DNA from: Atopsyche davidsoni
Lineage: Eukaryota; Arthropoda; Insecta; Trichoptera; Hydrobiosidae
Length of the DNA stretch: 64,000 nt
Direction: 5' to 3'
NCBI GenBank assembly: GCA_022113835.1
Contig: JAILWY010000010.1
Coordinates: 1,327,501-1,391,500 of the forward strand
Shown here: piece by piece, positions 51,675 to 63,200 of the stretch
Numbering within the stretch: the first letter of the stretch is position 1
Layout of the letters: each line of letters starts with the position of its first letter
Notes under the pieces: model-generated
What the model was told of the DNA's origin: nothing
What the model saw: the letters and a program-made list of their open reading frames with translations, nothing else
The model's database searches: none
Made by a program: the position numbers and the translations under genes

Positions 51675-52001
51675 ATGAGAATGGATACTTGTGATTTTCG
51701 TGACCGTGTGTTTTTCTGTTCTGCAGGACTATCTGGAGGAATATGCCAAGTATGTTGGTGCTGCAGAGTCTCGGACTCGCCTCCAGCACGACTGCAGGAG
51801 AGGGGCTGCCTACTTCGACCCCCGTCCCCAGCAGCGCCCCAATCAGGTCGAGAAAGGTTCGAGAAATTCAGTATCATCAAGGAGTATGACGTTGGCACAG
51901 ACAATCTTGGAACGCACAGTGCACGATGCAAGTCGAGAAATTACAAATCGTATGCATCAAATCGGGACAGCAGAGACATAGGTCTATGCTGTCCCATATA
52001 G
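51675..52001 (+). CDS. Unidentified GC-rich ORF or exon
   Basis: A strong acceptor (gtttttctgttctgcag, ending 51727) leads into an open frame starting DYLEEYAKYVGAAESRT that runs to a stop at 51981. A second plus frame is open over the same stretch to 52001. I recognise neither product. A CAG|GTCGAG site at about 51852 would end the exon in phase 0, which is what the TrpA1 ankyrin exon at 57448 accepts, so a second TrpA1 leader is conceivable. A transposon or processed fragment is equally possible. Confidence 0.25.
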   Translation: MRMDTCDFRDRVFFCSAGLSGGICQVCWCCRVSDSPPARLQERGCLLRPPSPAAPQSGRERFEKFSIIKEYDVGTDNLGTHSARCKSRNYKSYASNRDSRDIGLCCPI

Positions 52002-52149
52002 ATGGGATGGCGTCGGGTAAAGATTCTCACGATGCCACCTGCTGCAGCCACAGCACGGCTGTTTAATTTATTGTGATTTTCATTAAACACTTCACTTTGT
52101 GGTATTCAAACCTTCGCTGCCTAGCTAGTACCACAAGTATAGTACTAAT

Positions 52150-52225
52150 CTGTCTGATCGGTTGATAGGTAAATACTTGATGACTCTGGAGGTGTGGGTT
52201 TGAATTCCTGATTTTTTTATTGCTT
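52150..52225 (+). repeat. Possible tRNA-derived SINE fragment
   Basis: tgatcggttgataggtaaa (A-box-like) is followed by gtgggtttgaattcc (B-box-like) at tRNA-like spacing, then a T-rich tail. Arms do not pair as in a working tRNA. Confidence 0.35.
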
Positions 52226-54100
52226 AAATATTATATGCATAGTAAATCTGCGAATTATTTAATGTTGCATGACTTGCGCGTGCACTTCGTTATTCCATCC
52301 TGCTATTATCTTAATTGAAGCGTTTTCCAGCAGGGCGCACAGGCAATATACATCTAGTCGATTAACTATATATTTTATTTATTAAGTTCCAGTGACGTGC
52401 GATAAGTCCAATATTAAGGCAAACAGTTCTACATATGGATATAAACGAACTTAACAAATAATTATATTGATTTTTGTTGATTATTTTCATCACAGCGATA
52501 CTAATAAACTACATGATATCGTAACGACTTGTAAATATGAAAATAATTGAAATATGGACAAACCTGTCGAATACGTATGAATTTAGATCAACAGATATTA
52601 AGTGAGTTATGAGTAGTAATAAAGCAAATTATGAAAGAAACAAAATTACACAAAGCATACGATTTTCACAAAACTAAAAATAGTTCAAGATAACATCGAA
52701 GCTATAAGGAGAGAGCTTAATACACAATTGACACTTCTTTATTGTATAAAAAAATATCATGACAGCATTAATAATGGAATATCGAATTAATCAATTACTT
52801 AAAAAGCTTTTAAAAATTGACTTTTGAAAAATTGAATTGAATTTCTCTTCATATTCCTCGGGGGAAGATTTTCAAGCTCAACTTATTTAAGAATGAAGAG
52901 ACCATTACCGCACACTCTGAAAGAATAGAAGACCCGTATCCGGAGATACGTATCCGGAATTTCCCTGGCTATAGCATCATGTATCATATAATACAGGGTG
53001 CCTATCTGAAAATCGGAGCAATTTTAACATCTCACAGACGTGATTGAAGAACTCATGATTTATCGATCAGTTAGCCGGCGGTTTGTTGCTGTCGCCCCCT
53101 CAAGAGCCACTCAAAGCTATCTGCAATGCAAACAAAGTTGCAATTCAAATTACTACAATCACATCAAGTGAGAATCTTGCTTCGTTCGCTGTATGATAAG
53201 CAGACTATCATTCCGGTGGGCATCACTGCACCGGCTTGTGCCGCTGAAGGTTGACTATTATTACATGTAAGTGCGGTAACAACCCCCGTCCGTGCGGGTG
53301 TTGCCACTCGGGGATTAAACAAATTGAAAAACGTGCATTCGCAGTGTTTACCTCCGCTGACTTGACATTAGTGTATTACTCATTACTCATATTAAATACT
53401 AATTGGAGTGATAAGCAGTGTGCAAATTCAAGCTTATACACACACATATATATATTTAAAAAATTCTCTACCCCAGTGAGTAAATGATGTGAAGTAAATT
53501 GAATGAATAAACTTGGAGTTGATTCACACGTCACAGTCTAGTGAGTTCTGAATCACTCTGTATACTAGATATAACCCAGCGGTGGAGCATTGCCCTGTAT
53601 AGTAGATTGCCAAATATTATGCAAACGAACCGCTCCCCGCGCCGAGGTACGTAGTGACAGTTTTTCTTTTATTAAGGGTCCTATTATGGACACGCGTTTA
53701 TTCGTCCCGAGAGGCGCTTTAAAATTATGCATAATGTTACGTAATGGTTTCCCCGTTTTGAATTGGAATTTTATTGTATTTAATTATTTTTAATTCATTA
53801 AAAAAACATGATACAAAAGATAACAATAAAATGAAAGACGCGACACTCCTTTAATTTATTAAATTTACATTTCATCATTTTTATTAATTAAAAGCGTTTC
53901 TTATTTTTACTTTTTGATTAGCATCCTTGTCCTAACGCCTGTCATATTTGTATCCAATTTATATCATGCATCTACAGCTAGCAGCCTACACACGCTGTGA
54001 CAACTGACAATCGCTTAGTTTTGATTCGCTATTGGCTAATCAATGGTCGTCGGTTGTGTCGCAACGTGAGTGGGTCAGCTTAAGTGTTTTTGTCTGTTTT
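52226..54100. other. Intergenic DNA, nothing recognised
   Basis: AT-rich with a few short open frames of no coding character. It lies 5' of the first recognised TrpA1 exon and may contain its promoter or further leader exons. Confidence 0.35.
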
Positions 54101-54107
54101 TGCGCAG

Positions 54108-54281
54108 AATTGGTTCCGCAGAGTTATCCACCCTTCATCAGCTCCCAGTAAGGAGGCTGCTGGGAAGGGCGTGGAAGGGGGAGAACTGCAGACGATGCTG
54201 CCGAACGCAGGAAGCCTTTCCGAGTACAGCAAAGCTGGGGAAGTGTGTCTGCTCACGGAAAGTCCATTCCGGATTTTACGA
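54108..54281 (+). CDS. TrpA1 alternative first coding exon
   Basis: The frame ends CLLTESPFRILR in phase 0 at a donor cga|gtaatt and joins AAESGNVDEF of the next exon, as in one N-terminal isoform of Drosophila TrpA1. The first ATG in frame is at 54195-54197. An acceptor-like tract (tgtctgtttttgcgcag, ending 54107) suggests an upstream noncoding exon, or that the exon is internal. The 3.2-kb intron that follows is full of repeats. Insects commonly have two TrpA1 N-termini from separate promoters; the other was not found with confidence. Confidence 0.75.
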
Positions 54282-57200
54282 GTAATTATAAACTTCAGTT
54301 TTTTACAGCTTACGTCCCGCTAAAAGACCTTTAACCACCTGAGAGTCACCCGATTGGCTTATTGGGTCAGAGTGGGAGAAGGCGGTGAGTTTTTCGAAAA
54401 TGTCGTCGAAGATGTGTGAAGCGACTTTTTTTTTAAAAATATATATAGTTTTGGCTAAAAATAGAACTATATGGTACAATTCATTAGTCCTTCGTCGTGC
54501 TGACGACTCTGGCGATACGTCTAAATGAACTAGAATGTTTGCATTAACTACGCCCTGGCATAATATGCCTTTTACTTAAGTTGGACAAATGCTAACATCG
54601 TAAAGTTTGTTCCTTATTTGTTTACCTCCCCAAATGATAGTGTGGGCTTTCATTTCATTATCTCAGAGAGGTGGGGAAATAAAATCTCCGAGGGTTGAAA
54701 AGCTGGTTTAATAAAGTACATGCCGCTGGTTTCTGTGACCGTGCCGGAAGCCACCTGATGATGCATCTCGTCTGACTTTTATTTCTTTAAGTTTATCATC
54801 CGTCTCATCATCCGTTTGTTTGTTCATTGAGTGTCACCAGCCACAGCAGTGATACAGGTGGACAAGTTGATCGAGGATTTCCCACCTTTAGTGGTGCGAG
54901 GGTTGCGATCCACTACTCAGTTTCTAGAGGGCTGCTAAGCCTCCTGCGTACACCCCAGTTAGTGCAGATTAAAAGTTCTATCGGAGGGGCTCATGATTTC
55001 GTCGAAATTCCAGTCGATCTCACATCAAATTGTGAAGCGAATAAAATAAGATAACGCTCATTTTCAGAGTGGGTGGCGTCAAGTGCCATTCTCAAACAAC
55101 CCTGGTTTGCTGATACTTCAGCACACCTGCCGACGCATTAAATTTATTTATTCTTTTGTTAAATTTACAATAGCTCTTGGGGCTATGCTTATAATACGGT
55201 ATTTACCTGAATGAAATCTACTATAATAATATCCATTGTGTGTGTGTGTGTATGTTTCATTTTTTGGTTCTCTATAGAATATCTTAAAAGATACAACGCT
55301 GATTTTTTGCACGTAAGTTCAGTAAGTTTTTCCGCAGTTATGTGCCGAATTTCAAAACGATATGATAATATTTTCTTTCATAAACTAATTAAATAAAACT
55401 ATCAAATATGCTTTATGTACGAATTATATGATTCTGTTGATCACAGCGAGAATTTCAAATATATAATTTTTACAAAAAAACAGATGCTTCTAAGAAATTT
55501 CCAGTTTATGTCAGCTTGACACAAGTACCAATTTTATTTTTTAGTTGCATTAGAAATGATTAATCACATCATTAATAACTTAAAATGCCTCCTAAAAAAA
55601 TAACACCGTCTAAGCACAGCAAACGTAATTAAAAAAGAATAGCACAATTGAACGTGATAAAGACTGCATCTAATAAAGAACAGTGCAGTGAAAGTGATTC
55701 GTTGTTTGTGACACGAAATGTGATATTTCCTAAAATGGCTTTGCTTTCGAAATTAATATCCGGTTATTCAAAATATATGTGTACAAAATGAAATCAAATA
55801 TTCATCTAATTGTCAGCCAAACATATGTTCAAACACTATTGCATCGTTCATCGAATACGTCATTCTGTGACGGGCTACATTTCTAGTATAATAATAATGA
55901 ATGAAATAATTTGCGTATTCGTAATTTATTCAATATAACTACACTGGGTATAAATGTACGTGGTTACTGCTTCGATGGGAAGCCTCTTATATAGGGTCCC
56001 GCTGCCTTTGTGGATAGCGTAAACAGGAAGATTCCCACGTATCGGGGGGTGTTTCATTGCAAGGACATCTCGCCTGAAATACGATCGCCTTTTGACTGAC
56101 CGCTAATTACTATAGGTTTATGTCATATTTTAATGGGCCGTCTAATAAAATATCTAATGGATTAAGGGTCGAATGTCACATTCCAACAGGCCATAAGACA
56201 CCTGTTCCGATGTAGGTACTAACCCCTACAGTACCTACATCCTAACACGTGTCTTATGGCACATTCTAAATCAGCGGCTCTCAAACTCTTTTGGCCCACG
56301 GATCCCTTATCATGGTGAAAACTTGCCCACGGACCCCCTTTAGCGGTCAGTCAAAAGGCGATCGTATTTCAGGTGAGATGTCCTCGCAATGAAACACCCC
56401 CCGATACGTGGGAATCTTCCTGTTTACGCTATCCACAAAGGCAGCGGGACCCTATATAAGAGGCTTTCCATCGAAGCAGTAACCACGTACATTTATACCC
56501 AGTGTAGTTATACTGAATGTACGGGACGTACAAAGAACTGTATTTTACTAGGGTTTTGATTCAAGGATTCGTGCTAGTATCGTTCAAGCTTATCGCCAAA
56601 AGACACGTAGCGGTGCGGGAGGTACTGACCCAAACAACTCGTTTTCTGCTCTAGTTCTTTATTGGGACCCGGTCGTCCTTTTATTCACACTTCATAACAT
56701 GAAAATATAACAGTTATGAATGCCAAAAGTAAACATAACAAATCCCCAAAGGGATTAACAACAAGAATGCACGGATGTCAATTTAAACCTGGGATCTTCC
56801 CTGGACCTTCGTCCTAGCGGCGCTCCCAATATAATAAACCGTCGTAAACTTAAGATTCCCGCTGCCAATGTGCAGGTGGGCACTTAAAGGGGTAATTTCC
56901 CATAGCACACCTGCAAATATGCACGTGGGCACTTAGCAAGTAAATCCCTTAAGCCGGCGTCCGGTTCACTGAATAAACTATGAATACGCAAATATTTCGC
57001 CAGCCTTCTGATTTACAATCATTACAATTATTATTAAGTTGATTTGTTGATGATGGATGTAGATCAAAAGGCTTGGCGAAATGTTTGCGTATTCGTTTAT
57101 TTATATTTAAATTGAACAAGACAGAATTACGCGTGGTTACTCGTCGAGTGCCTGAGTCTCTGGGGTTGTTTGATTGTAAAATTGGAAAGTTTCTACCTGC

Positions 57201-60200
57201 TCGAACAAGCTCGACCTTGTGGTCGGGGCGGTTGTCCGAACAAGTCCCTATTGTAGCCCGGTGCATTTGTACCGACCGCTGCAACATCAACGACATCGGA
57301 GACTACAACCCATCATAATACTTCGGCGAAATTGGTGACCTAACCCGTACAGGAGGACTAGTCTCGGCGGGATCTTTTTACTCTCGACGGGTGTCGGTAG
57401 TATCCCCCGGCTGGGAAGTGACTGATCTGAGGTGGTGTGCCTTGCAGGCGGCTGAGAGCGGCAACGTGGACGAGTTCAAGCGGCTGTTCGCGGCGCAGCC
57501 AGGGCGCCTGGCGCTGACGGACGGCCGGGGGCGCGGGGCGGCGCACCTCGCGGCCGCGCGCAACCGTCCGCTGATCCTGCACTGCGCCCACGCCAGCGGA
57601 GCAGGTGCGTCTGCCGGAGCCTCCAGTCTCCCTCACGCCTCAAACGCCATCATCTGAAACGGAGATACCGCTCTCCCGCGGGAGCCTCGGCGAGGAGCAC
57701 CAGTCTCTTTCATGCTCGATGCTTCAAACGCTCAACCAAAACATCTCTTCTAATAATTAAAATATTTTTGCCTTCCTTTTTAACATTTTAAATAAAATTC
57801 TTTTGTGACCAGTTTCGCCAACCGTTATCACTAATAAAATTTAGCAATTTTTTTTAATCACAAAAATTCCACCGAGTACTTTCTATCAAAAATATGATGA
57901 AAATTTGTAATATTATTTTCCCAGTATATAATTTGGGGTGGTTTGTGCGAATCACTTTTCCCTTTGCAGGAGATAGATTGACCTCTAACCTGTTAACCGG
58001 GAAGTTCCCTTTTTAACTACGTAACATACAACGGGCGCGTACTCTTTCACTAGGACGTGTCGACCGACTCTATTTTGTACGTATCCAGATTGCTTTCACT
58101 CAAAATCTAGCTCTTTTTGTAGATATATATTGATTCCAATTAATTCCCTTTCCACAATAAAAGAGATTCATCTACACATATTTCTCATCAGGGCGCAACA
58201 TATAGTTCAAGGACGCGTACCATACCCGTACCCAATATTGTTTACGTTGGACGTATTTATACGTCCCGGTCGGTTAACAAGTTAAGGTACCACATAATGC
58301 TATTTGTAGTATAAAGACATAGGAAAGGCAACTTGAACCATTTTTTTAATTCTACATTAATCTAGTAGATTTTTGTATCACTAGATTATTCTTAATATTT
58401 CTTTATTACATTTCTTATGAAATGATAAATTGAAATCAATCACTTCTTTCAATTTACCTTTCTGCCGTATAAATTAAAATAATATATTTTGACGATTGCT
58501 ACTGCTGTATTTAATATGTAATTTAAAAAGTTGTATGACAACATACAGATTTTAGACTGTGCGTACGCGGTGAATTGATTTTTAGCATTTTTAAAATAGC
58601 TCTGTAACTATGCTGGTGGGTTCAAATCTATTTTTTATTTAATTAAGTGTTATAATGAAAGTGTTAGCTAGCAACCTGGGTAAACCATTGAATGATGTCA
58701 TGTTATTATAAAACCTGTACACCTGAACATCTTTACAACCATAAAATAGAATCTATGGCATTGAAAACAATGGTTTGCGTAGACCTGGTCTAGCAAATGG
58801 CTGCATAGCATAAATTATTTTTACTATATATTTAAGTTGCGCAAATTAATGTATGCACATATTGTAATATTTCTAAAGAAATATTTATGTGATTTTCAAC
58901 TTTTTGCTAACAATGGCCTTTAAATTACATTTACAAATCCGAGTGTGTACAGTGTTTCTATATTATTTACAGTATTTTTACAAGATAAACGCAGAACGTA
59001 TCATTATATGTTTTCCTTGTTAAAATTAGCGCGGAAAAATAATGATGAGCTTGAATTGCAGATTTGTGTGTATTAACTCTTCAGGGTTGTTTTCAGATCT
59101 AAATGCCCAAGATAACGCTGGTAACACGCCTCTACATGTAGCAGTAGAAAATGATGCAATTGACGTTATCAACTACTTGTTACAAATGTGAGTGTATTGT
59201 TGATGACCCTCTCTTTTGTACTAATGAAAGACAACCAAGTTCAAATAATCTTAAATAATACTCGGTAATCATATTACTTCGTTAGAGTAAGGCCATAAGA
59301 GAAAAGAAAAAGTAGTGCTAAAATTGTGCGGTCATTATCTAGCCACAGTAATAATTTTATTATGAATAATTCCTTTTCAATTCAGAAAAACCTTATGACC
59401 ATTTGGTTTGGTTTCTGTGTTTTCAATGATACTGCCCTGTATAAAAATTGTTTGCCTAGCACAGATCTTTGCATTCAAAATAACGATTGTAAAAATGTGA
59501 TTCACCTTTAATATATTACCCAGCTAATCTTAAATATTAACTTAAATGAGCTAGATCATTGAGCTCGTGTATTGGAACCATTGCCAAAATCACCATCATG
59601 AATACATTAATTAGAGCAATTTTGTTGTTTTTTCATAAGCCCCACGGACACGAGTATATTAAATGAAAAGAAGCAAGCAGCAGTACACCTGGCTACAGAA
59701 CTTAACAAAGCGGATATACTTCGAGCCATGAGTGCCCACAAAAAGGTCATCAACATTCAGCAAGGAGGAGAGCATGGCAGGTCAGCGCTGCATCTGGCTG
59801 CCATCTACGATCACGAAGAGTGTGCCAGAATACTGGTGAGACCTTCAACTTTACATAAATAATCAGTTTAATATTTTAAAATCCAGACATCGAAAAGATA
59901 CCTAAAACAGAGTAAATCTTCATGTACCATTATTATTATAACAAGATTATTAGCATTTTATCCTCTCTATTTTTATTACATTTATTGCAAGAAAATTTTA
60001 TTATATTTTTCGCTTACATTTCAGATAACTGAATTCGGTGCATGTCCGCGTAGGCCTTGCAATAATGGATACTATCCGATTCACGAGGCAGCAAAAAATG
60101 CTTCGTCTCGAACAATGGAAGTCTTCCTCCAATGGGGTGAATCCAAGGGCTGCAGCAGAGAAGAGATGATTTCGTTCTATGACTCCGAAGGAAATGTTCC

Positions 60201-63200
60201 TCTGCACTCGGCTGTCCATGGCGGTGATATCAAAGCTGTAGAGCTTTGTTTGAAATCCGGAGCCAAAATATCAACTCAGCAACATGATCTATCAACACCT
60301 GTTCATTTGGCATGTTCTCAGGTGTGTATCTTCTTATATAATATATATCTAATTAAGACAATAATTAAAAAATTGTTTTACATTGTAATAGGTTTAGTAA
60401 TAATAGCATTTTTCATTTTAGGGTGCAATTGACATCATTGAATTAATGTTTGCAATGCAACCTTCACAAAAGCATTTGTGTCTAATGTCATGTGATGCAC
60501 AAAAGATGACTCCTCTTCACTGTGCTGCCATGTTCGATCATCCAGATATTGTTGAGTATCTTGTGAAGCAAGGTTCCGATATAAATCCTTTAGATAAAGA
60601 GCTTCGGTCTCCTCTGCTTCTTGCTGCCTCCAGAGGAGCTTGGAGAACAGTTCACACATTGGTAAAATAAAATCTCTTCCACGGTTTGTCGTTATTATTA
60701 AAATCATATAGCTTATTTACTCCTAATTATGACAGCGCAATATGACAATTATGACAGTGACTAAACAGTGCAATCGTTCATCTGGTGAAGAGTTTCTTTT
60801 AGTTCAACTTTTTATAAATATCCTCAACTAACAATATGTCGAAGGAACTGCATTCATTATAACATAATATATATTTTAGATCAGACTTAATGCCAACATC
60901 AATTTAAGAGATACAAACAGGAGAAATGTTTTACATTCAGTGGTCATTAACGGAGGAAGGCTTGAAGACTTTTCAAGTATATTGTGCAAGGTATATAACT
61001 ACATCAAAATAATTTGATTCTTTTACTTTGTAAAAATGAATTATTTGTAATTTGAATTATTTTATCAAATATTTCAGCAAACTGAATCAGATAAAAGCCT
61101 ATTTTTATTGCTGAATGAAAAAGATATGCTTGGTTGCTCGCCACTTCACTACGCCAGCAGAGAAGGGCATATACGATCTTTAGAAAACTTGATTCAGTTA
61201 GGAGCTTGTATAAACTTAAAAAATAATAATAATGAAAGTCCCCTTCACTTTGCTGCAAGGTAAAAAAATATTTTAATTACATTTTGCGTATTCAAATTCA
61301 ATAAACTTTTGTTTTTTATTTTATTTGAATAAACGATTTTTTAGATATGGCAGATATCACACCGTCTGCCAGCTGTTGGATTCAGAAAAAGGAGCTTTTA
61401 TCATAAATGAAAGCGATGGTGAAGGTCTAACTCCCCTACACATAGCTTCCCAACAGGGGCACATGCGAGTTATTCAGTTGCTCGTCAACAGAGGAGCACT
61501 ATTGCACCGAGACCACAACGGAAGGAATCCTCTGCATCTTGCGGCAATGAGTGGATACACTCAGACAATAGAGCTACTTCACTCGGTTCACTCACATTTA
61601 CTCAATCAAACTGATAAAGATGGAGTAAGATAGCCTACACTTCAACCTTTCATTCTATTACCTCTCGTGACCAAATAGAAAATTTGTATTCATATTTTAA
61701 TGTGTTTATCCGTAATTCACTTGAACCTGCTTTTTCAAATTGAAAGTTTTAACTTGAATATTCTTTAACTACATATTTATAGATTACGAAGAAGAAATAA
61801 AATAAAATATTGATCTTAAAATGCTTGATTATTTTCAGAATACTGCTCTTCACTTGGCAACAATGGAAAACAAGCCAAAGGCTATTACTCTGTTGCTAAA
61901 TATGGACTGTAAACTTACTTACAATTCTATGGACATGAGTGCCATTGACTATGCCATATATTTCAAATTTCCCGACTCAGCTCTGGCAATGGTCACCCAC
62001 GAGAAAAGGTTAAGATAAATTCCTTTATTAAACTGTAGAAAAAACCTTTGATTTAACTGTTACATAAATTAACAATTAAAATCTTTTCAATTTACTTTAG
62101 GGCTAGAGAAATCATGTCTCTGAGATCGGACAAGCACCCGTGTGTAACGTTGGCTTTGATAGCTTTCATGCCACGAGTTTTTGAAGCAGTTCAAGACAAG
62201 TGCATTACTAAAGCAAACTGTAAGAAGGATTCAAAGTCATTCTATGTAAGTTTTATTATAATATATTTCATTTCTGAATTATTTATCTATTGAGTCAACA
62301 GTAAATAAGAAATATTGAATAAATATAGGGAGTATTCTTACTTTATTTTATTATATGTGAATAGTTTAGATGCATTTTATAGCAGGGTTTGAGTTTTTAT
62401 CCTGTGCAAAATATAATTGTGTCTTATATAGATCAAATACAGCTTCAATTGTTTGACGTGTCTTCAACCCGATAACGATGTCTACAGACTTGAAGGTCTT
62501 AATCCATTACCTGCACTAAATGTAAGTTTACTTTTCACCATCAGCATTTTTTTTTACTTTACTTTATGTACAATTTCTTTCCACCAACTAGATAAAATAT
62601 CGATTCTGTTTCTACCAAAAAACACAAAAAGAAATTTCTAGTTTGCGAGTCAAATATAACGATCCGACATACCAAGAATTGCCACTGTGTGTAGTGAATG
62701 TAAGTGAATATAAAAATTAGTTTTAAAACTTTGTAAATACGCACCTTTACATCAATACAAACAAATATAAAACTGCCAATAACTACGCTGAATGCATGGA
62801 AATATATTTTCAAATTGATTGGACAAACTGAACCACTACTATTAAATATTGAATCGTTAACTTGATACAAATTTTCTGCATGACTTACTTTGATCTTGAG
62901 ATTTGTAAGTTCATTACTCAAGTACATCTGATTATTTGTGACTACAGTAATTGCACGTTATAAATGCTTAGTTGCCAATATTTTGGATTGAAAGGATTGG
63001 AAATGAACTTGATTTAGTAGACGATTAGTAAAATGTTATTCTATCAGCATGAGTATATATTACTAAGTCAGCTCGACTCTTTATTTATCGACTGATATTT
63101 ATTTTTCAATGCATTCTTTTCCACTTTGTTGATTCTCCTTACAAAAATTCACAGGCAATGGTCTCTCATGGAAGAGTTGAACTTCTAGCTCATCCGTTGA

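Noticed and set aside
57358..57636. Minus-strand open frames opposite TrpA1 exon 57448-57604
   Set aside because: Caused by high GC content of the ankyrin exon; the plus frame matches TRPA1.
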